Shown: positions 39,847-51,239, numbered from the stretch's first letter. The stretch: 64,000 nucleotides of DNA from Euglena gracilis (GCA_039621445.1 CP154955.1:36807123-36871122), one strand, 5' to 3'. Translations and numbers: made by a program. Notes: generated by a model not told the origin, from the letters alone.

Positions 39847-39855
39847 AATATGACC

Positions 39856-42212
39856 GGCTCATTGTGGGAAATTGGTGATGGACTTTTTGGTGGTTACTAG
39901 CAACTAGTCGCTAGCGACCAAGTCTACTGACCACTGGTGGTCGGGCCGACCACCAATTTTAAGTTTACCCTCCTCTAAAAAATTTTTAAGCCCCCCTCCA
40001 AAATTTTTTACCCAAATGCCTTCCAAAACCTCCATTCGGGTTTAATTTTCACTGGCCGAACACTCCAGGGGTGGGCGACTGGTCTTCCCAGAGTGACCGG
40101 CCGGTTTTTGCCGAACCCCCCCCCCTGGGGGGTGAAGGGGGCAAAAAAAATCATTAAAGTGATCTCGCACAAAGCCAAAACCAAAATTTTTGTTAGTTTT
40201 TCGATTTTTTTTCCTTGTCAGTTTCCCCCTGGATTTCACAGTGAATTTTAATTTTAGGGGTTAATTTACAATGTGTGGAAGGCAACGATGGCCGAATTGC
40301 GCTCCCTACGGCCTCCTCCGGGGGGGGGGGGCTGCTGCCCTCCCCGGACCCCCTGTCCAAAATAACACAATCCCCTTGTGTGTGCAAGGCAAGGATGGCC
40401 GAGTCGCGCTCCATAGTCTTGTGTGTGCAATGGCCATGTTTTCACAGAACAGGCGCAAAGAGAATTACTCAATCTTTTTTTGTAAATTGGCCCCTTAATG
40501 GAGGGTTTGGAAGGCATTTGGGTGCGTTTTGAGTCACTTTCCTCCAAATTTGAATCAATTTTTTTCGAGGGGGGCTTAAAAACTTTTTTGAAGGGGGTGT
40601 GGACTTAAAATTGGTGGTCGGAGCAACTAGTCACTCCGGCCACCAATGGTCACTAGCGACTAGTCGCTACAGGCCCGGGCCTAAATCTCGTGGGCATTTA
40701 GTAAAATGCCCATTAAATCTGGTTAAATACCTCGACTGTCGGGTGCTCCACGGAATTAATTCCCCCGAGTATTACTTGCCTGAAATAGCGAAAGTATACG
40801 CGTCATTTTATCCCCCCACGGTTGCACACCTTGGAAAGAAACCAATGAAGAAGTTTTTGGTACAGTGATAAGAAGGCGAAGCCTGAAGCAGTGCAAGAAT
40901 TGATCAAAGCTGCTGAAGAAGTACAACACAGATAGGTTTATGTTCCTTACCAATCAAATGATTTTTTCTCCACTCCAGGGCTCCCAAGACTGCAGGCAGC
41001 ATGGGAAGAAGTAGCAATGGTCAAATTTTTGAAGATAAAAACTTCACAGTTGAAGGTATGATCCTGTCGCTTGTTCTGCTTAATTGCTCATTTCCAGTGA
41101 AAGTCGGCTGTGTTGATCTTTTCCACTGTTAGCCTGGGAAAATGAATTTTCATGAAAAGTCTGTGGCTGTTGCGTCAGATGTCTCGTCCAACCTTCTGTC
41201 AAAGCCTGTTTATGTTTTTCTCTTTCTGTGGGAATTTTCTGTTGCATCATTCGTGGCCAACCATCTCATCACAGTTGACACACATTGACTGTGTGTATTG
41301 TTGACACTTGTTAAAAGCTGGGGGAACATGCAATTGTGTGTTTGGATGCATGTATTTTCATCAGGTGAACTGACAGAAGCTGAAGAACAGAGGGGAACAG
41401 GTAAAAAATGTTTTGTAACTGCTGCATTCCAGTTTTTTGTAACATTCTGCCTGTTTTTTTGTCTTCTGCATTGTTGTGCTTTGCAAATGTGTCTCTCGAA
41501 TGTGTGTGAACCGTCTGAAAAGATTTTGCACCAGTGGCCCGAAAAGGCCCTGGGCCAGCAAAGGAACCTGACACCATTTTGCAACAAACTGTTTTTTGAC
41601 TGGTAATTTGTTCTGGTAATGTGGTGTGTCATTTGGGAAGGATTTGAATGAGCCGTGTGTGTGGTGTGTGGTTTTTCTTGTGGAGAGGTGGTTGCCAATT
41701 TTCCACTCAACTTGTTTTCCACCAGTGGCAGGTGGGGGCCGTCACAGGTGGCCCAATTTGGTGATGGGTGGGGCTGTCACAGGTGGAGGCCAGTTTGGTG
41801 CCAGGACGTCTGGCCAGTTTGGTACCACAGGGCCCAAACACCCAAAAAAAAGGGTCCAGCGATGGAACATCTTTCGATGTTTGGAGGCTCTTTTTCACAA
41901 AGAAATGGGGAACTGTCAAAAAGAAAGTGTCCACTTTTTCTGCCGCTTCCGCGAACCAACGCAAAAAATTAAAGGAGGGACACGTAAGGCGGGCGACGCA
42001 ACCCTGGCGACGGTGATAAAAAAAATCTGCGGAAAAAAAGCGCGACCGGATTTAATTCCCCGACTGACGGGGGCTCACCGGATTAAATTCATTGCGGTTT
42101 AATTCCTGACGTATTTAATGTACTTGCAGTTTTCGCCCGGGCCTGTAGTGACCCTAGCGACTAGTCGCTAGCGACCACCAAAAAGTCCATCACCAATTTC
42201 TCGCACGGGGCC
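39856..42212. mobile_element. 2.36-kb TIR element with 9-bp target duplication, inserted in an older repeat
   Basis: The terminal sequences GGCTCATTGTGG and (inverted) GGCCCCGTGCGA are each followed at the same offset by GAAATTGGTGATGGAC + TTTTTGGTGG. TIRs extend to about 60 bp through AGTCGCTAGCGAC words. AATATGACC (39847-39855) and AATTTGACC (42213-42221) flank it, and the uninterrupted repeat near 6070 reads across the site. Inside, 39940-40045 and 40490-40625 form another inverted pair around GGTGGTCGG/CCGACCACC. CTACAGGCCCGGGC (40666) and GCCCGGGCCTGTAG (42137) bound a probable nested insertion. No transposase was found; a 9-bp duplication fits Mutator-like elements. Confidence 0.75.
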
Positions 42213-42221
42213 AATTTGACC

Positions 42222-42440
42222 CAAAACATTGGCAAAAGGGGACATTGCGCAAGTAGGAAAGAATTTCATCGCAAAAAGGGGGAGGGGAAACATGAAATTT
42301 TTGTGGAAGAAAACTCCCTCAAAAACAGAAAATAATTGTACTCACCCAACCTTCCATTTGGACAACCAAACCCCTTTTTGGCACCCAACGTCCAACGCAC
42401 CTCCACACCCAAAAATTGCCAAAAATCTTGTCCCCCCCAA
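42222..42440 (-). repeat. Proximal half of split dispersed repeat
   Basis: Inverted copy of about 5852-6062 (CCCAAAACATTGGCAAAAGG onward, GACAACCAAACCCC, CACCTCCACACCC). It continues the 39590-39846 half. Confidence 0.75.
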
Positions 42441-43747
42441 AAAAGTGATGGTTGGGAAAACTGCAAAAGTGCCACCGGCTCTTGGGCTGGTGTTGAAAAA
42501 ACTGGTTGAGCTGGAGGCAAAGGCAATGCAAAAGCGGGTAACAATGGCAGATTCCCTAAATTTTGCACCCATGAAAAGTCTGGGAGAGGCAACTCAGGCA
42601 CTACAAAACCGTACCCCATATTTTGCAAAGGCAAAACCCCTGAAAAAGGCTCTGGAAAACACGGTTGGTTGGAAATGACAACCTGCCCACCCCCACCCTG
42701 AAATTCAAACATCTGTCCCATATTTGTCGGGGTTGTGAGTTCAGCCAAACTGGTTTCGGGTCCCAACTCCCTGTGCCCCGAAACTCCAATCGTCAGATTT
42801 GCCATCTGAGATTGGGCCAATGGCTGATCATCAAAGAAACCATTCTGAGCTGGCATTTTCAACCCAAAATTTCCGGCTGAAGGCTGGAGGAGGCCCTGGG
42901 TGCTACGGGCAGGCAAGGGGGGGGGGGGGCATTTTTGACCCCCCGGGGGATTCGGACTTAAAACCGATTGGGGTTCCCATTTTGTTCCCGGGTATGGGTA
43001 CTTCGATATGCCAGCCGGATTAGTCACTGGAGTTGTGAAAATATCGGATATCCTGCAAGTTGCAAATTTTGAACGCTTTCAGAGGGGTGGAAGATGCTTA
43101 AGCACACCCCTACAGCACACCCCCCTGGTGCCAAAGGCTGGGAGCCCGAAAATGGCCATTTTGAAGGGAAAATTTGCTGGGTCGTCCACCCCTTGGTCCA
43201 AAACCAACCCCTCCAGAGGGGGGGGGGTGCCTGCTACCGGGGGGGGAATTGGAGGCCGAAAAAATGATTGGGAAAAAATTGGCGCACAGAAATCCTGCCT
43301 AATTTTTCCGGGCCGTTATAAAGGTTTGTGCCTCCTCGTGCCCCAGTTGCTTTGAAGCGACCTTTTTTCCAGTCATCTTGCAAAAAAAATCCTGCCAATT
43401 TTTTCCGGGCCGTTTTCAGGGTTGGCACCAATTTTTCGGCTTCCAATTTTGTCGGTTCTAATTTTATCTAGCTTCAATTTTTTCCCCCCGGTATGGGCAG
43501 GCACCCCATCACACAAGGCCCCCCCCCCCCCCCCCCGGGGTTGGTAAAAGGAAGCCTGAACTGCATACACAGCGACCAGAGTGACCTGGACTGCCGGGTT
43601 GCACATTTCTGGGCTGATGCCCTGAACCCCTTGCCAACTGCGGATTCTCCACCCTGAGCCTTGTCTGAGCCTGGCCAGAGCCTTGCCTGAGGGCCGACTT
43701 TTCCCGTTGGAGCTGGGAGCTGGGGGTGACACTCCGCGGGTGCCCAG
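42441..43747. other. Spacer before the coiled-coil exons
   Basis: At 42480-42675 a plus frame reads LVLKKLVELEAKAMQKRVTM and could be a small exon. The opposite strand is open for 253 codons (43027-42266), but its last third lies inside the dispersed repeat, so I do not call it. ATTTTTTCCGGGCCGTT words repeat at 43302 and 43398. Confidence 0.35.
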
Positions 43748-43935
43748 CCCGCCGGCCCCTGGCGGCGGGCGGCGGCGGCTGAGGCGCTGCAGGCGGAGGT
43801 GGGGCGGCTGCGGCGGGAGAAGGCGGAGTGGGAGTCCACACAGACGGCGCTGCGGCGGGAGCTGCGCCGCCTGGAGGACCGGGCGGAGGAGCACCGGAAG
43901 CTGCTGGCGGAGCGCCCGCGCCCGGCGCGGGGCTG
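43748..43935 (+). CDS. Coiled-coil gene, exon a
   Basis: The acceptor is GGTGCCCAG. It reads PAGPWRRAAAAEALQAEVGR and continues as charged heptads to ERPRPAR. The donor is unclear. Confidence 0.5.
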
Positions 43936-46900
43936 TGCTGTGACTTCCTCCCCCCAATCATGCAACCACCAAATGTGAGCAACCCCTGGGCATCGCTGGT
44001 AATTTGAACCATTGTCAGTTAGTGGACTGTGCCACGGTGCAATTTTTTTTTCCAGCTGGTGGCAACACACTTTTTTTTCACTATGGCGCGGCACAACACA
44101 GCTTTTCTATTCAAAATTGAATGGGAATGCTGCGGTTGTACACTGCGCACACTTTCAAATTTGCCGCAGTGCACAACCAATATTTTGCTGCGGCGCCGGC
44201 TCGTGCAAAAAAAATATTTATTATTCTTTCATGATGGTCACGGCTCAAAGGAGCATTTTTCCGTTATACAACCTGTGAGTATGAAGACGCCATCAGCGGC
44301 AGCGAACAAAACAAGCAATGCCTTCAATCCTCACCTTCGAGAATTCGCGAGATTGATTATGAAACACTGCTAAACACGGTTAAATACTGCTTTTATTTAT
44401 TTTTTTGCATTTTGCAGCATTGAGAGATGTTTCCACCGACCCCCTCCTCCTCTTTGACTGGGGGGTCCGGACCCCTCCCCCGTCTGATCGTAAAAACGAC
44501 ATAAGTGTTGCCGTGCGAGGAGCTTTTGTTCCATTTCCCCTCCCTGTCTCACCTGATTCCGGCGGATGTGGTCTTTACTTTTTGGGGGGGCACCTGTAAT
44601 TTTCCTTTTTGAAAGTTCAGTTGAAATCCTAGATAATTTACGATCTGTGTGGAATGCAGGGCTGACTTTTTGACAATTATTTTGAACCCTGAGCTTAGTT
44701 AATCCTTGACCACTGTGTTGACTTTGTAAATTGGTGGGGTCACCAGCAAAATGTCGTCCAGGTAAATGAATACCTGAATTCCTTTTTTCCTCCAAAGCTT
44801 TTCGAAAGTTCATAACCCCCATGAAAATTTGGGGCATAACGTTTAGGCCAAAACAGCCTGCCTGGAATTCCCAGGTCTATCCCCCCACCTGATGCCTCAA
44901 AAAAATGGCTTTAGGGCTGGGCTTACAGGGATGTGAAAATACGCATCCTTGAGATCTATTTTGGCTGCCCACGTGTTTGCCACACCCCTCACCACGCCGG
45001 TGTTGGCCACTGCGAAGCGGAAACCCAAGCCCCCCCCCCCCCCGAAGCAATCAGACCCTGAAAAACCCCCATCATGGTGACCAGCTGGAGGTTGACCCCC
45101 TCCCCCCCTCGCACTTTGCTGGCATCAATCCCAGGTCAAACTTTCCATTGCAAAGTGCTATGGCCGGGGTCAACCCCCCCAGCCCTTCCTGGTGGTCCCC
45201 AGGCGCGGCGGGGGGGGGGGAGGGGAGGGGGTGCCCAACGTTGGCCAGCACGGCCCCGGTGGCGGCGGCGGCGGGACGGCGGCGGACGGGGAGGCGGCAA
45301 AGGAGGCCCAGCTGCGGGCCGTGCGGCGGGAGCTGAAGGACGCCAAGGCGGCCGCCGCCCGGGCGAAGGGTGAGGCGGAGCGGCAGCAGGCGGCGCTGCG
45401 GCAGGTATGTCCCCTCCCCCCTAAGTGAGATCCGTCTGGTGCTGTGCAGTGTGTGGGGCTTGCACCTTGAAACAAAGTGAAACCTGATTGTTAATTGGAA
45501 ATGAACGCGAAATCAAAGTGAAATCAAAGTGAGATCAAAGGGATATCTGATTACCAATTTTTTGCAAGTTCTTTTTGAAACTTTATTAAAATATTAATGT
45601 CTTTTTTCAGAATTATTGTTTATTGTTTTTCGTGCTTGCCCTCTGCTCTTTATCCTCCCGGCTCCTGTTCTTCAACTCCCGACCCCCATCCTTCACAATG
45701 TGACAGTGCCGGCGTGAATCCACCAGCCTTGCACGAGAAGTGAAGAGACATCCCCAGGCTAACCCCCCTGGAACAGACATTTGCTCAGTGCGTATCATCA
45801 AAAACACCAAAAAAAAATTCAAAAAGAGAAAAAATTTATTCATTAGTGATGATGTGGGTCAGGATCACGATCAGGGGTTTTCTTAAACCTTAGGGGACCT
45901 TTCCGGGGGTTCCAGCAAGCCAGCCCCCCCTTTTTTTCCCAGCCAGCACCTCCCAGCCAGGCAAAAAAATGCCCCCTTTCAGGATTTTTTGGGGTTTCAT
46001 CTCAATTTTTGGGTTAAAAATCCCAATTCTGTTGGATTTGGATTTTTTACCATTTTTCGGGTACCCGCTGTATACAGCAGCCCCCCCCAGGGGGGGTCCA
46101 GCCAGCACCTTTTTTCCAGCCAGAACTTTTTTCCAGAAGCTAAAAAACCTGCTCACGATGTGATCTGTTTCGCTCAGTGTCAATGTCAGGAAACTGCTTG
46201 AGGAGAAGATTTCGACAAATGCTGCCCATCTTGGTCCAAAATGGGCCTAGCTTCTCCCCAGATTCCTAAAAATGGGAGCCCGTCAGAAGTGCGGTTGTAA
46301 TCCTGACCCCCGTCCCAAACAATAACCCCAACTGCCCCAAGGTACGGGTCCCAGGGACCATCATATGACCCCCCCCCCGATCAATAGAACGACCCGCAGG
46401 TCATTTAGTTTATGGCTGCCGTTGATTCTTCGTCAGAAGGGGTTTTGTTCTGATCCTGCGAGTGATTTACCACAAAAAGCAGCTTATCTTCGTCATCATT
46501 CGGTGATTTGTGGCAGAAATTGAATGTTCCAATGCTTCCTCGACTTTTGCATCTGTCATGATGGAAGCAATTGTGGACTGCCCCATCCCCGAGGAAAAAG
46601 TTGTACCAGTGCACCACATCGAAAATTTTTGTGTATCACATGAGCGTTGACCAAAAGAAGTGTGCATCACCTGTGTATCAGCAAAATTTTTGTGTATCAC
46701 TGTGAAGTTGGGATCCACATACAGTGAATGTCTGCCCCGGAAGCCAACCCCCCTCCCCAAATTAACCCCCTCCCACCTTTACCCCCCCACCCCACTCTAA
46801 ACCCTCACTCATACCCCCTCCAGGCCGACCAACCAAAGAACAATTTATAAACCCCTTTGGAATAAAAACGAAAACAGCCAGGGGGATATTGACTCTTCTT

Positions 46901-47977
46901 TTTGGCCGCAAAACCCCCCAAAACTGCAATTTTTTCTGTAACCAACAGTCACCAAAAATACCGCTTTTGACCATTTTGCCAAAGAATGAAATTTTGCAGG
47001 GGTTTGGGGTCTTTTTGGGCAGTCAGATTTTCACCACCGCTTTCCAGATTTATTAGTCCCCCCATTCATCCCCGCCCTCTTCAGCTTACCCACCAAACCC
47101 GCTCCTCCAAACCCCGGGGTGTGTCAGGGGGGTTTTGGCTTTATGTGAGCATCCGGGACTACCGGCTGACTTCCTGGGTTGCCTGGGTCTGACCCTGGCT
47201 TCGGCGCCCCCGCCCCTCCGTCGCCCGCCAGGCAGTGCAGGCGGCGGAGGTGGAGGCGAAGGCGCTGCAGGGGCGGCTGGAGGCGATGGAGGCGGAGCAC
47301 CGCCAGGCGGTGGAGGCCGCGTACGCCGCTCGCCCCCCGCGGCCCGCCGCACCCCCGGAGGCGCCGGAGGAGCCCCGGGTGGCGAAGAAGACACGACCAG
47401 TGCCCCTCCTCTTTTGCACCCCCACCCACCCCTCTCTCTCTGTTTCCACATTGAACCGATTCTGGCTCACTGGTGTGGTGACCATGATGAGATCGCTTGA
47501 AATTTGCCGAGATATGTGGTATGGGCGCGTGGTGTGTGGTGCGTGTTGCGGGGTGTGCAGTGTTTCCGCGCGCGCGCGCGTGTGTGTGTCCGTGTGTGTT
47601 TGCCTCTGTATGCCTGTGTGCCAGTGTGTGTTGGTGTTGTTGGTGTCTGCCGGTAGTGGGGTTCAAGGTGTTCGGCGTTCATCATGCTGTTGCATGACAC
47701 ACCCACCTCGTCTGTGGTGTACCGGGGTCATGGGCCACTGCGGCCAGGCGCCGGGGCTGTCGGCGCGGGAGCGGGAGCGCCAGCAGCTGGAGCAGCAGCA
47801 GCGGGAGCGCAGCGAGCGGTGGGTGACGGAGCGGCAGCGGCGCAAGGCGGAGGAGGCGGAGGCGGTGGCCAAGGCGAAGGAGAAGGAGGCGGAGGTGGCG
47901 GCCGCCCAGGCGGCGCGGGAGGCGTCGCGGGACAACACGCTGCAGCTGCGGGCGAAGGTCCAGGCCCTCACCGCAAG
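43748..47977 (+). CDS. GC-rich multi-exon coiled-coil protein, partial
   Basis: Four exon-like islands of very high GC encode Ala/Arg/Glu-rich heptad sequence in a GC-poorer background. They are 43748 to about 43935 (ALQAEVGRLRREKAEW, RRELRRLEDRAEEHRKLLAE), about 45249-45404 (EAQLRAVRRELKDAKAAAA, GEAERQQAALRQ), 47232-47378 (AEVEAKALQGRLEAMEAEHR) and 47748-47977 (RERERQQLEQQQRERSERW, KAKEKEAEVAAAQAAREASR). Clear splice signals are CAG|GTATGT at 45405, CGCCAG before 47232, GGCCAG before 47748 and AAG|GTGCTG at 47978. A structural, myosin-tail- or SMC-like role is possible, but no family is diagnosable. The start and end of the gene were not found. Confidence 0.6.
44600..44970 (-). pseudogene. 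DIRS-like RT fragment
   Basis: Minus-strand pieces match the 31.6-kb element: KIDLKDAYFHIPV-like sequence near 44950, MPQIFMGVM (44837), GIQVFIYLDDILL (44740-44780) and GFQLNFQKGKLQVPP (44600-44645). Several frameshifts. It lies inside an intron of the coiled-coil gene. Confidence 0.75.
45249..45404 (+). CDS. Coiled-coil gene, exon b
   Basis: It ends at a consensus donor CAG|GTATGT. It reads EAAKEAQLRAVRRELKDAK and on to RQQAALRQ. The acceptor could be TTGGCCAG (45248) or GTCCCCAG further upstream. Confidence 0.55.
45405..47231. other. Coiled-coil gene intron, no gene recognised
   Basis: Includes a CAGCCCCCCCCAGGGGGGGTC pair (46077-46100) with CCAGCCAGCACC words on both sides (45950 and 46099), and a GTGTATCA tandem cluster (46629-46700) related to the repeats of the 14395 element. 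Confidence 0.45.
47232..47378 (+). CDS. Coiled-coil gene, exon c
   Basis: The acceptor is CGCCCGCCAG. It reads AVQAAEVEAKALQGRLEAME, then HRQAVEAAYAARPPRPAAPP; likely donor CCGG|GTGGCG. Confidence 0.55.
47565..47660 (+). repeat. (CG)n(GT)n simple repeat
   Basis: GCGCGCGCGCGCG passes into TGTGTGTGTCC and looser GTGTG words. Confidence 0.75.
47748..47977 (+). CDS. Coiled-coil gene, exon d
   Basis: The acceptor is TGCGGCCAG and the donor CGCAAG|GTGCTG. It encodes LSARERERQQLEQQQRERSE and further heptads ending LQLRAKVQALTA. Confidence 0.6.
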
Positions 47978-48624
47978 GTGCTGTGCCTCCATGTCTCATG
48001 CTGCTTTGGCTTTTCTTCACAGTGGAAGTGCACTGGGAAAACATGGGCATTGGTTTGGGAAGGTGCCATCCCACATTTCATCGCAATGAATTTCCAGTCA
48101 TGTGTCTTGACCAGGCACAGCCCTTCACCACATTTTCACCACATATTGGCTTCCACATGGATGGGGATTTCAGTCCTGTGGGTGTTCCGGGCCGCAGTCC
48201 AGTCTGTGTCCTTGGTGACCCCTCTACCACGTTACCCCCTCAGGAGGGACCGCCCCGGGCCAGTTTCCGGCGTAGGATCGTTTTTTGGCTCTTCAAGCCG
48301 ACTTGCGTCAGAACATTTTTCCAATTCTGGCCCCCCCTGTGGCCGAAACTGTGCTATCATTTCCAAGGAGAAACTTCCCAGTGGACCCTCCCTGACTCCT
48401 GAGGGGGGTGTCACTGGGATCTCCAAGGGGGGTGCCTTTGGGGTTTCAACCCCTCCCTGCTCAGCTGAACCAGTGAGAGCCAACACCAGGGTTGAAGTTA
48501 TTTTTGTTTTTTTAAAAAAAACAAAAAACTTGTTTTTTTAAAAAAACCGCAATTTTTTTTGAAAAAGCAAAAAATTGTCCTTTTTCTTTGCGAAACCGCC
48601 ATTTTTTGAGGAAAATTTTTCGGG

Positions 48625-48870
48625 TGTGGTTCGGGTCACGGGGGGTGGTCACCAGGGGGGGTCACGGGGGAACACCCCATTTTCGGTGGGCAAATTGGGA
48701 ATCACTGAAAACGAATTTTGGGGGGGAAATCCTTTTTGGCTCCAAATTAGGAATCCCCCAACCTAAAATTAGTGTTTTGACACCAAATTAGGCATCACCA
48801 GTCTAAATTTTGCAAAATTTATGCCTCAAACTTTGAATCTACCTGAATATTTTGTCAAATTAGGCATCAC
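48625..48870 (+). repeat. GGGTCACGG-capped dispersed repeat, copy 4
   Basis: GTGGTTCGGGTCACGGGGGG, a GGTCACC variant, GGAACACCCCATTTTCGGTG, then AATTAGGAATC and AATTAGGCATCACCAG units as in the other copies. Poly-T/poly-A hairpins flank it (48500-48600 and 48930-49000). Confidence 0.7.
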
Positions 48871-49249
48871 CAGCCAAGTTTTTTTTTCAAAAAAAGTATT
48901 GCAAAAATTTTCCCACAAGCCCTCCATGACGTTTTTTTTTGTTTTTTTTTAAAAAAAATATTTTTTTAAAAAAACATGTTTTTTTTGTTTCAAAAAACAA
49001 GCCGTCAACCTTGGCCAACACCCCCCCTGGGTGTCATTTCTCACAGTTTCTGGGTCGAAAAGGGGGTTTTGGGGTGAGATTTGGCCTGTGGTTGCCTGAG
49101 TTTGGGAGCCCCACCCCCCTGCCCCTTTTCCCACAGATGGAGGGGGGTTGGGGATGCAAACCTCCACCTCTCCTTGGCTTGATTGTTTGTTCTCAATTGG
49201 ACTTTCCATTTGCAAATGCAATTCCAACACTTGAATTCACTTGAAATCA

Positions 49250-49400
49250 CTTTGCAGCAGTTTTATCTGTCAAGTTCAAGGTTCAAGTTTGAAAGATTGC
49301 CATCTGAGATTGGTGAAAAGGGCTTTGCCAGGTTGCTTGCCCTGGGCGCCATGGCACAGGTGGCGGGAAAAGCTGAGGTGTGTTTACAGGCAAGTTCCCC
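49250..49400 (+). CDS. Exon-like fragment, duplicated at 50737-50950
   Basis: It begins near CACTTTGCAGCAG and reads RFKFERLPSEIGEKG, ARLLALGAMAQVAGKAEVCL, ending TTTACAG|GCAAGT. The second copy encodes the same sequence with conservative changes (FDGLPSEFGEKG). Protein-level conservation suggests a real exon; the family is unknown. Confidence 0.4.
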
Positions 49401-49459
49401 TCCTGAAGCCTACACAAAGTAATGTGAGATTTGCAATTGCCAGGATGACAAAGGACCCT

Positions 49460-50640
49460 GTGGAGATCATGGGAAAAGTAGACATTTCAGATGGTGAGAC
49501 CGGCTCTCCTCGCTGATCTGCTGGGCCCGCACCGTGAAGGTGCTCGCAATCTGCATCGCCTGGTCCCGCCAGAACGCCTCCACCTGCGGGCTGTGGCGCA
49601 CTGTGGCAAGGCAGAAACGATGGCCGGCGTAGGGATGTCCCTCCTGCGGTACTGCATTGGAAACATGGACAAGAGCTGATAAATCCTGCGCTTTGTTCAA
49701 GAGCCACAGCACGTTGTCCCCAACGTGGTTCCAAGCATTCCAGTGGTTGCATTTCCAGACGTTTCACAGCTCTCAGAATCGATCCCTGAGTTGTTTTTTA
49801 CGCTCGTCGGTTTAGTCGACCTGCTGCATCTTGCCCAAGCTCGCATCAAACATTTTCTCAGGGACATGAAATCCCTCTGGCCTGCTGAAATACAACCGTG
49901 GTGGGGAATGAAGGCCGACTGCACCACCGTTCACGCTCCAGACAGGATTTGAAGGCTTTCAAAAAAAAATTGATCTGATCCGGTTTGTATGAACTGGGTT
50001 CCTACTTTTTCTGCTTTGCATTGTGTTTGCCCTCCTTCCTGTGCCAGATGCTGGTTGCACTGGGGGTGGGGTCCCTTTCGACGTAAGAAAACCATTGGTT
50101 TGCATATATGTGTGTGCGCGCACGTGCACGTGCGTTTGGAATGTTTTGCTGTCCACAATTTGCGCGGCCTTCGCAGCTACAGCGGACAGACCCTTATCCC
50201 ACGTTGAACATCTTGATGGGTCACTTGGAACACGACAAGAAGAACACGAAGACGAAGGATGAAGTAACCACTTACTGCCGCAGAACACCAGCACATGGGA
50301 GCACCAATTGCCAAACGACACGGCGAGAGTTTTTTTTTTGTAAACGGTAGGTGAACTCACAAACCAGCGATGATGCCAATGTAATGTAATGTCAGCAACA
50401 GCAAATGACCAGCAAAACCACAAATGACCACCATCTCGTTCTCCAGTACGTGCCTCACGGCTCATCTCGATGCTCCACCTGGAAGTTCTCGAAGTACGTC
50501 CCTCACGGCTCAGCACGAGGACCTGTAATTGTAATCTCAGATGTCATCAATGACAATGAGCAATGGTGATCAATCTTGCCTGTGGGTCTGGCCTGGGGGC
50601 CTCTGCCCCTGGGCTTGCTCCGTTCGGTCCTCAGAGAATG
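49460..50640. other. Region between the duplicated exons
   Basis: A plus frame at 49725-49952 (LVGLVDLLHLAQARIKHFLR, MKSLWPAEIQPWWG) and a minus frame at 49712-49467 (EGHPYAGHRFCLATVRHSPQ) look mildly coding but I recognise neither. Confidence 0.35.
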
Positions 50641-50654
50641 TTTGATTGCAATGT

Positions 50655-50722
50655 CAAATTAGGCATGGCAGAAAAGAGATTCCTACCAGTGAAATTCTTC
50701 AGTGAAATATTTTTCACAGTGG
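50655..50722 (+). repeat. Intron-like repeat, copy of 37275-37341
   Basis: AATTAGGCATGGCAGAAAAG, AGATTCCTACCAGTGAAA and TTTTTCACAG are shared with the sequence right before the first DDE-transposase exon, including the terminal AG acceptor. Confidence 0.6.
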
Positions 50723-50736
50723 TATGACAAGCAGTG

Positions 50737-50950
50737 CATCACTTTGCAGCAGTTGTATCTGGCAAGCTCTTGGATTGCTGTGTTGGGAAGTCTAGAAGGG
50801 ATTTGGAAAAGTTAAGTAAAAGGTTCAAGTTTGACGGATTGCCATCTGAGTTTGGTGAAAAGGGATGTCCCAGGTTGCTTGCACTTGGGGCCATGGCACA
50901 CGTGGTGGAAAAAGCCGAGGTGTGTTTACAGGCAAGTACCCCCCCTGAAG
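50737..50950 (+). CDS. Exon-like fragment, second copy
   Basis: Reads KLLDCCVGKSRRDLEKLSK then RFKFDGLPSEFGEKG, RLLALGAMAHVVEKAEVCLQ. It is preceded by the intron-like repeat ending TTTTTCACAG, so an exon start at about 50723 is possible. It is longer at its 5' side than the 49250 copy. Confidence 0.4.
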
Positions 50951-51239
50951 CCTACACTGGGGAGTTCAGCCAACCCCACACCACGCTCCACCCACCCACA
51001 CCACAACAGGCATGAGCACCGTCATCGGTTGGTCACGAGCTCGGGAAAGACGCGTAGCGCTCGGGCGCGTTATCGACGGCGATGCGGCGTCTCGACTTGT
51101 GAAGCAAAATAAACCCGTGCGTGGAAATTGACAAACTTGCTCTTGGTCAAACCAAAGGCTCCACCACCCAAAAACCCTCACACGTCATTGCCATGACTTA
51201 GGGAGAGTTCAACAACCCCTCCCTTTGTCCCTCCAAATC

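Noticed and set aside
42266-43027. 253-codon minus-strand frame
   Set aside because: Its 3' third lies in a dispersed repeat also found at 5852-6062, composition is Pro/Leu-rich and no family is recognisable.
47235-48541. Single continuous coding region of about 285 codons across the coiled-coil locus
   Set aside because: Read-through of introns: between the GC-rich islands composition changes, (GT)n repeats intervene and consensus splice sites are present.
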